Source: Calditrichota bacterium (GTDB lineage: Bacteria; Calditrichota; Calditrichia; RBG-13-44-9). Taken from it: a stretch of 5,335 bases of DNA. Shown here in pieces: positions 1 through 5,335 of the stretch (the first letter of the stretch is position 1; each line of letters starts with the position of its first letter). The position numbers were made by a program, and so were the translations under genes. Location of the stretch: NCBI GenBank assembly GCA_024276455.1, contig JAJRXE010000335.1, positions 1 to 5,335 of the forward strand, read 5' to 3'. The notes under the pieces were generated by a model. The model ran no database searches, was not told where the DNA came from, and worked only from the letters and a program-made list of their open reading frames with translations.

Positions 1-1140
1 GAAGTGCTGCCCTTCTTTTTGCAGATTGTGGACAGCGCCGGTCGCCTAATGCAGAAATCGATCAACCTCAAGGGTCAAATGCTGACCTTCCGCCCGGATA
101 TGGCGCCGGACAAATGTTTTAATGCCGAGCTCAGCGACAAGGCTATTCGCCAGATTCAGATTCCCATTAAACGAAACGGACACATTCGCGGCTACCTGCT
201 CACCGCCGTGTCTCTGGAAGGCACCAAGCTGGTGGTGGACAATTTGCGCAACGTGCTGTTTGTGCTGTTTCCGCTGGTGCTGGGTCTCCTCTTTTTTGTG
301 GCCCGCTATCTGGCAGACAAAAACATTCGGCCCATTGTGAACATCATCGAAACCACCAACCGCATTACCAAACACAATTTAAGCGAACGGGTAAAACTGC
401 CCAATACCCGCGACGAACTGTACACGCTTTCGCACGCCATTAACGAATTGCTGGATCGCATGCAAAACGCCTTTGAGCGAGAGAAACAATTCACCAACGA
501 CGCCTCGCACGAGCTGCGCACCCCGCTATCGGTGATTAAAGGTACGCTGGAGGTGCTGGTACGCAAGCCGCGCAAGGAAGAAGAGTACCAAGAGAAGATT
601 CGCTACTGTATTGCGGAAATCGACCACATGTCCGAACGGGTGGATCAACTGTTGCTGTTGGCCCGTTTCGACAAGGCCAATATTTCCTTGCGCAAAGAGG
701 CTCTGCCGGCCCTTTCGCTAATCGACAACGCCATCCACCGTCATCGCAAAACGATTCAGGAAAAAAATATTCATATCGTCATTAACGATGAGCTTCAGGC
801 GGAGGTGGTTACCGATCCTTACTACGTGGATATGATTATGGAAAACATCATCTCTAATGCAGTAAAGTATTCCCCGCCGGGCGGCAAGGTGGAAATTAAC
901 ACCCGTCGGGAAAACGGCCGGGTGGTGATTGAAGTGCTGGATTACGGCGGAGGCATTAAAGAAGAAGACCTGGAATCGGTATTCAATCCTTTCTTTCGCT
1001 CCGATTCGCTGAATCACAAACACATCGGCGGCAGCGGGTTGGGCTTGTCCATCGTTAAAAAGGCCAGCGAGGTGCTGGGCGTACAGGTGCGATTGGAGAA
1101 TCACGCCGGTAAGGGATTGAAAGCGCGGGTCATATTTTGA
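1..1140 (+). CDS. Sensor histidine kinase of a two-component system, CusS/heavy-metal-sensor-like (5' end outside window)
   Basis: This is the C-terminal 379 codons of a membrane histidine kinase. The reading frame is open at base 1 and stops at TGA 1138-1140, so the start, the first membrane segment and part of the sensor lie upstream. Numbering from the first window codon, residues 1-82 are the end of an extracytoplasmic sensor region, which has one Cys (39) and no His cluster. A membrane helix follows at about 84-103 and a HAMP linker at about 102-155. The HisKA domain has the H-box DASHELRTPL with the phospho-acceptor His170. The HATPase domain has an N-box (N282, N286), the G1 motif DYGGGI (314-319), an F-box around 328-333 and the G2 motif GGSGLGLSIVKK (343-354). 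It would autophosphorylate on His170 and pass phosphate to an OmpR-type regulator, probably encoded just upstream. A metal-sensing role is inferred only from the adjacent metal pump; the sensor fragment does not reveal the ligand. Confidence 0.95.
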   Translation, partial: EVLPFFLQIVDSAGRLMQKSINLKGQMLTFRPDMAPDKCFNAELSDKAIRQIQIPIKRNGHIRGYLLTAVSLEGTKLVVDNLRNVLFVLFPLVLGLLFFVARYLADKNIRPIVNIIETTNRITKHNLSERVKLPNTRDELYTLSHAINELLDRMQNAFEREKQFTNDASHELRTPLSVIKGTLEVLVRKPRKEEEYQEKIRYCIAEIDHMSERVDQLLLLARFDKANISLRKEALPALSLIDNAIHRHRKTIQEKNIHIVINDELQAEVVTDPYYVDMIMENIISNAVKYSPPGGKVEINTRRENGRVVIEVLDYGGGIKEEDLESVFNPFFRSDSLNHKHIGGSGLGLSIVKKASEVLGVQVRLENHAGKGLKARVIF

Positions 1141-1148
1141 TCTCAGCT

Positions 1149-1166
1149 ACCGGGTTGAAACGCGGT
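1149..1166. repeat. Degenerate dyad sharing the core GTTGAAAC
   Basis: ACCG (1149-1152) and CGGT (1163-1166) form inverted arms around a ten-base centre. That centre contains GTTGAAAC (1154-1161), which recurs exactly at 1343-1350. Relative to the dyad at 1338-1355, one extra base sits in each half. It may be a diverged copy of the same element, located 9 bp after the kinase stop codon. The similarity is short and could be chance. Confidence 0.35.
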
Positions 1167-1185
1167 GTTCATCTTTCCTTTAAAC

Positions 1186-1225
1186 TGCTTCGAAGCATTC
1201 CATTAAGACCGGATTAGAGCCCGGT
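1186..1225. repeat. Two short inverted repeats after the kinase gene
   Basis: TGCTTCGAAGCA (1186-1197) is a perfect 12-bp palindrome. ACCGG (1208-1212) pairs with CCGGT (1221-1225) across an eight-base loop. Neither is followed by a run of T, so neither is a standard intrinsic terminator. They could be weak hairpins at the 3' end of the kinase transcript or simply incidental. Confidence 0.3.
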
Positions 1226-1249
1226 GGACAGCAACTACCTCCCCCACCC

Positions 1250-1267
1250 AAACCGACTCAACGGTTT
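1250..1267. repeat. Dyad AAACCG-N6-CGGTTT, copy 1 (operator-like)
   Basis: Perfect six-base arms flank a six-base spacer (actcaa). Read on the minus strand, the 18-mer AAACCGTTGAGTCGGTTT matches copy 2 at 1338-1355 in 16 of 18 positions. The arm and spacer dimensions resemble a dimer-binding operator. It could also fold in RNA, either alone or by pairing 1258-1267 with 1338-1347 (ten perfect base pairs over a 70-nt loop). Confidence 0.55.
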
Positions 1268-1337
1268 ACCAACCCGTTGGCTGGATACGTGAACATCCGA
1301 CAGAAACCGCCGTTCCCCGAGTGCTCTCCCACATAAG

Positions 1338-1355
1338 AAACCGTTGAAACGGTTT
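1338..1355. repeat. Dyad AAACCG-N6-CGGTTT, copy 2, within a 10-bp-arm inverted repeat (1336-1357)
   Basis: The 18-mer AAACCGTTGAAACGGTTT is the core of a longer perfect inverted repeat, with arms AGAAACCGTT (1336-1345) and AACGGTTTCT (1348-1357) separated by two bases. As RNA it would make a nine-pair stem with a four-base loop, but no U-tract follows, so a normal intrinsic terminator is unlikely. Its centre lies 88 bp from the centre of copy 1, and a lone AAACCG half-site sits between them at 1304-1309. The binding factor, if any, is unknown. Confidence 0.6.
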
Positions 1356-1481
1356 CTCCAGGGTAAACGACGTTTGCTGTCCTTCAAGCTAAAATTACCT
1401 CGAACTGCCACATTAGATTATTTTGACCTTCGCGGCGGCAGCCCGGTGTTTACGTATACCCACTTTCCGACAAAATCCATT

Positions 1482-1511
1482 TTAACAGTTCCCGGAAGGG
1501 AATCATATATT
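1482..1511 (+). promoter_or_regulatory. Candidate sigma70-like promoter with an internal dyad
   Basis: TTAACA (1482-1487) and TATATT (1506-1511) each match five of six consensus bases and are separated by 18 bp. The spacer contains TTCCC-GGAA-GGGAA (1489-1502), and a further TTCCC at 1511-1515 could pair with the same GGGAA. A transcript from here would start near 1518 and carry the whole TTTAAG array in its leader. This is a consensus match only; AT-rich intergenic DNA often gives such matches. Confidence 0.35.
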
Positions 1512-1553
1512 TCCCCTCAAATGGACTAACGCTGAGCTTCGCTTCAACTCAAT

Positions 1554-1597
1554 TTTAAGAGTATTTTAAGATTCCTTTAAGCCAGGTTTAAGTCTCT
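1554..1597 (+). promoter_or_regulatory. Four tandem TTTAAG boxes at exact 11-bp period (probable response-regulator binding array)
   Basis: TTTAAG occurs perfectly at 1554-1559, 1565-1570, 1576-1581 and 1587-1592, each separated by five unrelated bases. A weaker fifth copy, TTCAAC, is in phase at 1543-1548. Direct hexamer repeats with five-base spacers are the classic binding format of OmpR/PhoB-family response regulators; the PmrA box has nearly this sequence (YTTAAK-N5-YTTAAK). The array ends 58 bp before the pump start and 11 bp before a -10-like element, the usual place for an activator that substitutes for the -35 box. The adjacent kinase makes its partner regulator the natural candidate to bind here. 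Binding itself is inferred. Confidence 0.8.
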
Positions 1598-1603
1598 TAC
1601 CCT

Positions 1604-1611
1604 TATCTTGG
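1604..1611 (+). promoter_or_regulatory. Candidate -10/-7 element of the pump promoter
   Basis: TATCTT (1604-1609) matches four of six bases of the sigma70 -10 box. TATCTTGG matches the Bacteroidota -7 consensus TAnnTTTG at all specified positions but one. It starts 11 bp after the last TTTAAG box, the spacing typical of PhoB-like activation. Transcription would then begin near 1616, giving a leader of about 35 nt. No good -35 hexamer is present at the usual distance, consistent with dependence on an activator. Confidence 0.5.
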
Positions 1612-1638
1612 GCAGAAATTTTTGAAGAACTATTACTG

Positions 1639-1643
1639 AAGGA
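1639..1643 (+). promoter_or_regulatory. Ribosome binding site of the efflux pump
   Basis: AAGGA ends seven bases before the ATG at 1651, the ideal spacing. It supports that ATG as the start; the nearest in-frame upstream stop is TAA 1567-1569, and no ATG lies between. Confidence 0.8.
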
Positions 1644-1650
1644 TATTACA

Positions 1651-4600
1651 ATGATTGAAAAAATCGTTAATTACAGCATCAATCATAAGCTGATCGTCAT
1701 TCTGGCTACACTGGCTCTGGTCTTTTTTGGCCTGTACTCCCTCTCGCAAATTCCCATCGGGGCCGTGCCGGATGTGACCAACAATCAGGTGCAGGTAATT
1801 ACCACTTCGCGTAATCTGTCCACCGAAGACGTGGAAAAGTACCTTACCTATCCGGTGGAATTGGAAATGGCCAACCTGCCCGGTGTTAAGGAAATACGCT
1901 CTATTTCCAAATTCGGATTATCCGTAGTCACCATCGTTTTTGATGACGACATGGGTACCTATCTGCCGCGTCAGCTCATCGCGGAAAAAATCAAATCCGC
2001 GCAGGAGAACATTCCCAAAGGCTTCGGCAGCCCGTTCATGGGCCCCATCACCACCGGGCTGGGCGAAATTTACCAGTACATCATCGACACCGATTCGGCC
2101 CACAAAGACGTGTACTCCATCACCGACTTGCGCACCATTCAGGACTGGATTGTACGCCGCCAGCTTTCCGGCATTAAAGGTGTGGTAGAAGTGAACACCT
2201 GGGGCGGCTACCTGAAACAGTACGAAGTGGCCATCAATCCCGAACGGCTGCGGGCCATGGGTATTTCCCTGTCGGAAATTTACACCGCGCTGGAAAAGAA
2301 CAACAGCGTGGCCGGCGGCGGTTACATCGAAAAGACCAACCAGAGCTACTTCATCCGCGGCGAAGGGCTGACCAAAACCCTGGACGACATTCGCAACATC
2401 GTCATTAAAACGGTGGACGGCACACCTGTTTACGTCCGCGATGTGGCTAAAGTGGGTTTTGGACATGCCACACGTTTCGGCGCCATTACCGCCAACGGCG
2501 AAGGCGAAAAGGTGCTGGGACAGGTGATGATGCTCAAGGACGCCGATTCCAAAGCCACCATCGACCGCGTTAAAAAGCGCGTGGCCCAAATTCAGAAAAC
2601 CCTGCCCGAAGGCATCGTCATCAACGGTTTTCTGGACCGCAGCGAACTGATCGGCAGAACCACCTTTACCATCACCGAAAATTTGGTACTGGGCTTTTTA
2701 ATCGTTATTTTTGTGGTGGTGCTACTGCTGGGCAACCTGCGCTCCGGACTGGTAGTGGCTTCGGTTATTCCGCTCAGTTTGCTCTTTGCCCTGTCCATGA
2801 TGTACATTTTTGGCGTGGATGCCAACCTGATGAGCCTGGGTGCCATCGACTTTGGCATCATCATCGACGGCGCGGTGATTATCGTAGAATTTATCGCCTT
2901 TCGCATCACCTCGCGGCGTAATGATTTGCTTAAGCTTAAAGGCGAAGAAGGCCAGAAACTGCGGGACGAAATCGCCCGGGACAGCACGGTCAAAATGACC
3001 CGTTCCGCCGTGTTCGGACAAATCATCATCATCATTGTGTTCATTCCCATCCTGTCGCTGACCGGCGTGGAAGGCAAAATGTTCAAGCCCATGGCATTGG
3101 TGTTCACCTTTGCGCTGATCGGCACCATGATTCTGGGCTTCACTTACGTTCCGGTAATTGCTTCCCTGTTTTTGCGCCCGGCCGATCCAAACAAAAAAAC
3201 CATTTCCAGCCGCCTGATGAATTTTCTCATCAAACTGTACCAACCATCCATCGGCTGGGCTCTGAAGCACAAAAAGAAAGTGATGGCCATTGCCGCTTCG
3301 CTGCTGGTGGGAGCCGCCATCCTTTTTGCCAACATGGGCGCCGAGTTCGTTCCCACCCTGGACGAAGGCGACTTTGTGATTCAGCCGGTGCTTAAAACCG
3401 GTACGTCGCTGAGCAAAACCATTGAAATCATGACCCGCATGGAAAAAATCCTGAAACAATTTCCGGAAGTCAAAAACGTGGTCAGCCGCATTGGCGCGGC
3501 CGAAGTGCCCACCGATCCCATGTCCATGGAAGAGAGCGACGTAATTATTACTTTAAAGCCCAAGGACGAGTGGGTTACGGCCAAAAGCAAGGACGAACTG
3601 GCTGATAAATTCAAAGAAGCGCTGTCGGTTATTCCCGGTATCGATTACGAATTTACGCAGCCCATCGAAATGCGCTTTAACGAACTAATTACCGGGGTGC
3701 GCGCCGATCTGGCCATCAAGATTTTTGGCGAAGATCTGGATATTCTGTACCGCAAGGCCAAAGAGATCGAAGAAGCGATTCAAAACGTGCCGGGTGCGGC
3801 GGACATTTCCGTGGAAAAAACCGCCGGTCTGCCCCAGATGAGCGTCATCTACAACCGGCAAAAAATCGCCAAATACGGCTTGAACGTGCAGGATTTGAAC
3901 GACATCATCTCCATGGGCTTTGCCGGGGCCACGGCCGGCACCGTGTTCGAAGGCGAAAAACAGTTCGATCTGGTCGTGCGCTTCGATCAGGCCCACCGCC
4001 GGAACATCGACAATTTGAAAAAAGCGGCCCTTACGCTGCCGGACGGCCGCACCCTGCCCCTGAGTGAGCTTGCCGATATTCGCATCACCAAAAGCCCGGC
4101 CAAAATTTCCCGCGACGACACCCGACGGCGCATCGTTATCGGGGTAAACGTGCGAAATCGCGACCTGGCTTCGGTGGTGGAAGATGTGCGTAAGATTATC
4201 GACGAAAAAATCCACCTGCCGGTGGGTTACACGGTAACCTACGGTGGGCAGTTCGAAAATCTGGAAAACGCCAAACGGCGGCTCATGATTGCCGTACCGG
4301 TGGCCCTGTTCCTGATTTTCCTCATGCTGCACTTTGCCTTCGGTTCGTTTAAAGAAGCGCTAATGATTTACAGTGCCATTCCCTTTGCCGCCGTGGGCGG
4401 GGTACTCCTGCTGGTGCTGCGCGGTATGCCGTTCAGCATTTCGGCCGGCGTGGGATTTATTGCCCTGTTTGGTATCGCGGTGTTGAACGGCATTGTGCTC
4501 ATCGAACATTTCAAGGAATTGAAAGCGGAAGGGGTGACGGACATTCACGAACGGATTCTCCGGGGCGCCAAAGATCGCTTACGTCCCGTGTTGCTCACCG

Positions 4601-5335
4601 CCGGCGCCGCCGCACTGGGCTTTCTGCCCATGGCCGTTTCCACCAACGCCGGCGCGGAAGTGCAACGGCCGCTGGCTACCGTGGTCATCGGCGGTCTCAT
4701 CACCTCCACCTTTCTGACCATGATCGTGCTGCCGGTGCTCTACTCGGTTCTGGACAACTTCAGAATCAAAATTCCTCTGGGAAACGGAAAAATGCTCACC
4801 CTGCTTCCGCTGCTACTGGTTGTTCTGCTTCCGGCGCTGGGAAAAACTCAGGAAGCACGGACCGGGCAGTACCTGACTGTTGAGCAGGCCATTGCGATTG
4901 CGGTAAAACACAATGCCGGATTAAACGCTTCTCGTCTGGCTGTACAGGAAGCCCGCAGCACCACGGCCCTGGATGTTCCCCGAACGGAGCTCTACTACAA
5001 TTACGACGAAAACAACCTTGCCGAGAATAATCTCCCGCTGGATGTGTGGGGCGTTAATCAATCGTTCAAATTTCCCACGCTCTACTTCACCCAGGGCAAA
5101 AAGAAAAAAGCCAACGTTGCTGCCCGGAAACAGCAGTACCTTTTGACCGAAACCGCTCTCAAGCGGGAAGTGAGTCAAACCTACTATTCCATCGTGTATT
5201 TAAACAATGTGGAGGCTAAATATCGTTTTCTGGATAGCCTGCTGGCGGAATTTGTTCGGGCGGCCAAAATGCGCTACGAATTGGGCGAGACCAACAATCT
5301 GGAATACCTGACTGCCCGGGCCAAAAAGAAGGACA
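1651..5335 (+). CDS. CzcA/CusA-family heavy-metal efflux RND transporter fused to a TolC/CusC-type outer-membrane factor (3' end outside window)
   Basis: The frame stays open for 1228 codons from ATG 1651 to the window edge. Residues 1 to about 1035 are a complete metal-exporting RND pump: TM1 about 13-33, a porter domain with GPITTGLGEIYQY (131-143), a TM2-TM7 block about 342-560, a second porter domain with FTQPIEMRFNEL (668-679), TM8-TM12 about 877-1034, and the family motif GAEVQRPLATVVIGG (1001-1015). The TM4 proton/cation relay is intact: D400, D406 and E413, matching D402/D408/E415 of CzcA. CusA's copper-binding Met573/623/672 align with Q578, E628 and E678, which favours divalent cations over Cu(I)/Ag(I). 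A short basic linker and a hydrophobic segment (1049-1064) lead into a TolC-like domain from about 1074 (LTVEQAIAIAVKHN, then QSFKFP at 1137-1142). Fusions of about 1440 residues are known in Bacteroidota, so roughly 200 residues are probably missing. The pump would use proton influx to drive metal export, with a separate adaptor protein not seen here. Confidence 0.95.
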   Translation, partial: MIEKIVNYSINHKLIVILATLALVFFGLYSLSQIPIGAVPDVTNNQVQVITTSRNLSTEDVEKYLTYPVELEMANLPGVKEIRSISKFGLSVVTIVFDDDMGTYLPRQLIAEKIKSAQENIPKGFGSPFMGPITTGLGEIYQYIIDTDSAHKDVYSITDLRTIQDWIVRRQLSGIKGVVEVNTWGGYLKQYEVAINPERLRAMGISLSEIYTALEKNNSVAGGGYIEKTNQSYFIRGEGLTKTLDDIRNIVIKTVDGTPVYVRDVAKVGFGHATRFGAITANGEGEKVLGQVMMLKDADSKATIDRVKKRVAQIQKTLPEGIVINGFLDRSELIGRTTFTITENLVLGFLIVIFVVVLLLGNLRSGLVVASVIPLSLLFALSMMYIFGVDANLMSLGAIDFGIIIDGAVIIVEFIAFRITSRRNDLLKLKGEEGQKLRDEIARDSTVKMTRSAVFGQIIIIIVFIPILSLTGVEGKMFKPMALVFTFALIGTMILGFTYVPVIASLFLRPADPNKKTISSRLMNFLIKLYQPSIGWALKHKKKVMAIAASLLVGAAILFANMGAEFVPTLDEGDFVIQPVLKTGTSLSKTIEIMTRMEKILKQFPEVKNVVSRIGAAEVPTDPMSMEESDVIITLKPKDEWVTAKSKDELADKFKEALSVIPGIDYEFTQPIEMRFNELITGVRADLAIKIFGEDLDILYRKAKEIEEAIQNVPGAADISVEKTAGLPQMSVIYNRQKIAKYGLNVQDLNDIISMGFAGATAGTVFEGEKQFDLVVRFDQAHRRNIDNLKKAALTLPDGRTLPLSELADIRITKSPAKISRDDTRRRIVIGVNVRNRDLASVVEDVRKIIDEKIHLPVGYTVTYGGQFENLENAKRRLMIAVPVALFLIFLMLHFAFGSFKEALMIYSAIPFAAVGGVLLLVLRGMPFSISAGVGFIALFGIAVLNGIVLIEHFKELKAEGVTDIHERILRGAKDRLRPVLLTAGAAALGFLPMAVSTNAGAEVQRPLATVVIGGLITSTFLTMIVLPVLYSVLDNFRIKIPLGNGKMLTLLPLLLVVLLPALGKTQEARTGQYLTVEQAIAIAVKHNAGLNASRLAVQEARSTTALDVPRTELYYNYDENNLAENNLPLDVWGVNQSFKFPTLYFTQGKKKKANVAARKQQYLLTETALKREVSQTYYSIVYLNNVEAKYRFLDSLLAEFVRAAKMRYELGETNNLEYLTARAKKKD
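4792..4842 (+). other. Internal signal-peptide-like segment at the RND-TolC junction (codons 1048-1064 of the pump)
   Basis: After TM12 the chain has a short basic stretch (R1038, K1040, K1047). An in-frame Met1048 and an uninterrupted hydrophobic run of about 15 residues then end at A1062-L1063-G1064, a plausible signal-peptidase site, just before a polar stretch. Since RND C-termini face the cytoplasm, this thirteenth hydrophobic segment would be needed to bring the TolC domain into the periplasm. The ATG at 4792 has GGGA (4779-4782) nine bases upstream, so separate internal initiation of the outer-membrane factor is possible. Cleavage and internal initiation are both inferred. Confidence 0.6.

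Larger units (their letters stand above)
1141..1650. other. 510-bp intergenic region between kinase and efflux pump
   Basis: No convincing gene is present. The longest open frame here (1344-1529, TTG start) has no ribosome binding site and no recognisable protein motif. The proximal half carries dyad-symmetric elements built on AAACCG/CGGTTT and no U-tract terminator that I can see. The distal part (about 1480-1650) looks regulatory: a promoter candidate, a four-copy TTTAAG array, a -10-like element and the ribosome binding site of the pump. The length of the gap and the promoter signals next to the pump suggest the pump has its own transcript rather than reading through from the kinase. Confidence 0.7.

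Noticed and set aside
46..375. Minus-strand open frames antisense to the kinase (also 306-575 and 718-1104)
   Set aside because: The + strand encodes a clear kinase across the same bases. These are shadows without start signals or motifs.
1141..1340. tRNA or other structured RNA gene, suggested by a TTCGAAG T-loop-like stretch near 1189
   Set aside because: The flanking bases do not form a T-stem and no acceptor or anticodon arm can be drawn.
1154..1350. Two GTTGAAAC copies, reminiscent of CRISPR repeat ends
   Set aside because: Only eight bases are shared, with no regular repeat-spacer unit and no further copies.
1208..1357. Hairpins at 1208-1225 and 1336-1357 considered as intrinsic terminators for the kinase gene
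   Set aside because: Neither is followed by a T-run, so a standard Rho-independent terminator cannot be supported.
1344..1529. Open frame of 61 codons with a TTG start between the two genes
   Set aside because: It has no ribosome binding site, begins inside the inverted repeat, shows no recognisable domain, and is of a length expected by chance.
1598..1650. Metal riboswitch (NiCo/czcD type) in the pump leader, prompted by GGGCAG at 1610-1615
   Set aside because: Only one short motif matches. The leader is too short and lacks the paired helices such a riboswitch needs.
1918..2589. Long minus-strand open frame (223 codons), with similar ones at 2722-3459 and 3685-4332
   Set aside because: They lie antisense to the pump gene, whose + strand protein is unambiguous. 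Their products are rich in His/Gln/Asn/Phe without motifs, typical of shadow frames.

Overview
The window looks like chromosomal DNA from a diderm (Gram-negative-type) bacterium. It reads as a two-component-regulated heavy-metal efflux locus on the + strand. Two large genes are cut by the window edges: the C-terminal 379 codons of a HAMP/HisKA/HATPase sensor kinase (1-1140) and the first 1228 codons of a CzcA/CusA-type RND metal pump (1651 to the end). A 510-bp non-coding stretch separates them. Base composition is moderate, with GC near half. The pump runs in frame into a TolC/CusC-type outer-membrane factor domain, an architecture I know from Bacteroidota and relatives, so an FCB-group host is plausible. 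A clear Shine-Dalgarno sequence before the pump is less typical of core Bacteroidota. The lineage is therefore a guess.

Layout. 1-1140: end of a membrane sensor kinase. 1141-1650: no supported gene. Its first part holds two near-identical dyads, AAACCG-N6-CGGTTT, at 1250-1267 and 1338-1355, plus a degenerate relative near 1149-1166. Its last 170 bp hold a sigma70-like promoter candidate (1482-1511), four perfect TTTAAG hexamers spaced exactly 11 bp apart (1554-1597), a -10/-7-like element (1604-1611) and a ribosome binding site (1639-1643). 1651-5335: the pump-outer-membrane-factor fusion, with a signal-peptide-like hydrophobic segment (codons 1048-1064) at the domain junction.

How the parts may work together (inference): the kinase senses a periplasmic metal signal and phosphorylates an OmpR/PhoB-type response regulator, probably encoded just upstream of the window. 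That regulator would bind the TTTAAG array and activate the pump. The pump carries the Asp/Asp/Glu relay of divalent-cation exporters, and the three copper-binding methionines of E. coli CusA are replaced by Gln/Glu/Glu. The likely substrate is therefore Zn/Co/Cd/Ni-type cations rather than Cu(I)/Ag(I). The periplasmic adaptor (CzcB/CusB-like) is not in the window and would be expected downstream.

The least ordinary observations are the 11-bp-phased TTTAAG array, the signal peptide embedded in the transporter-TolC junction, and the paired dyads in the intergenic region.
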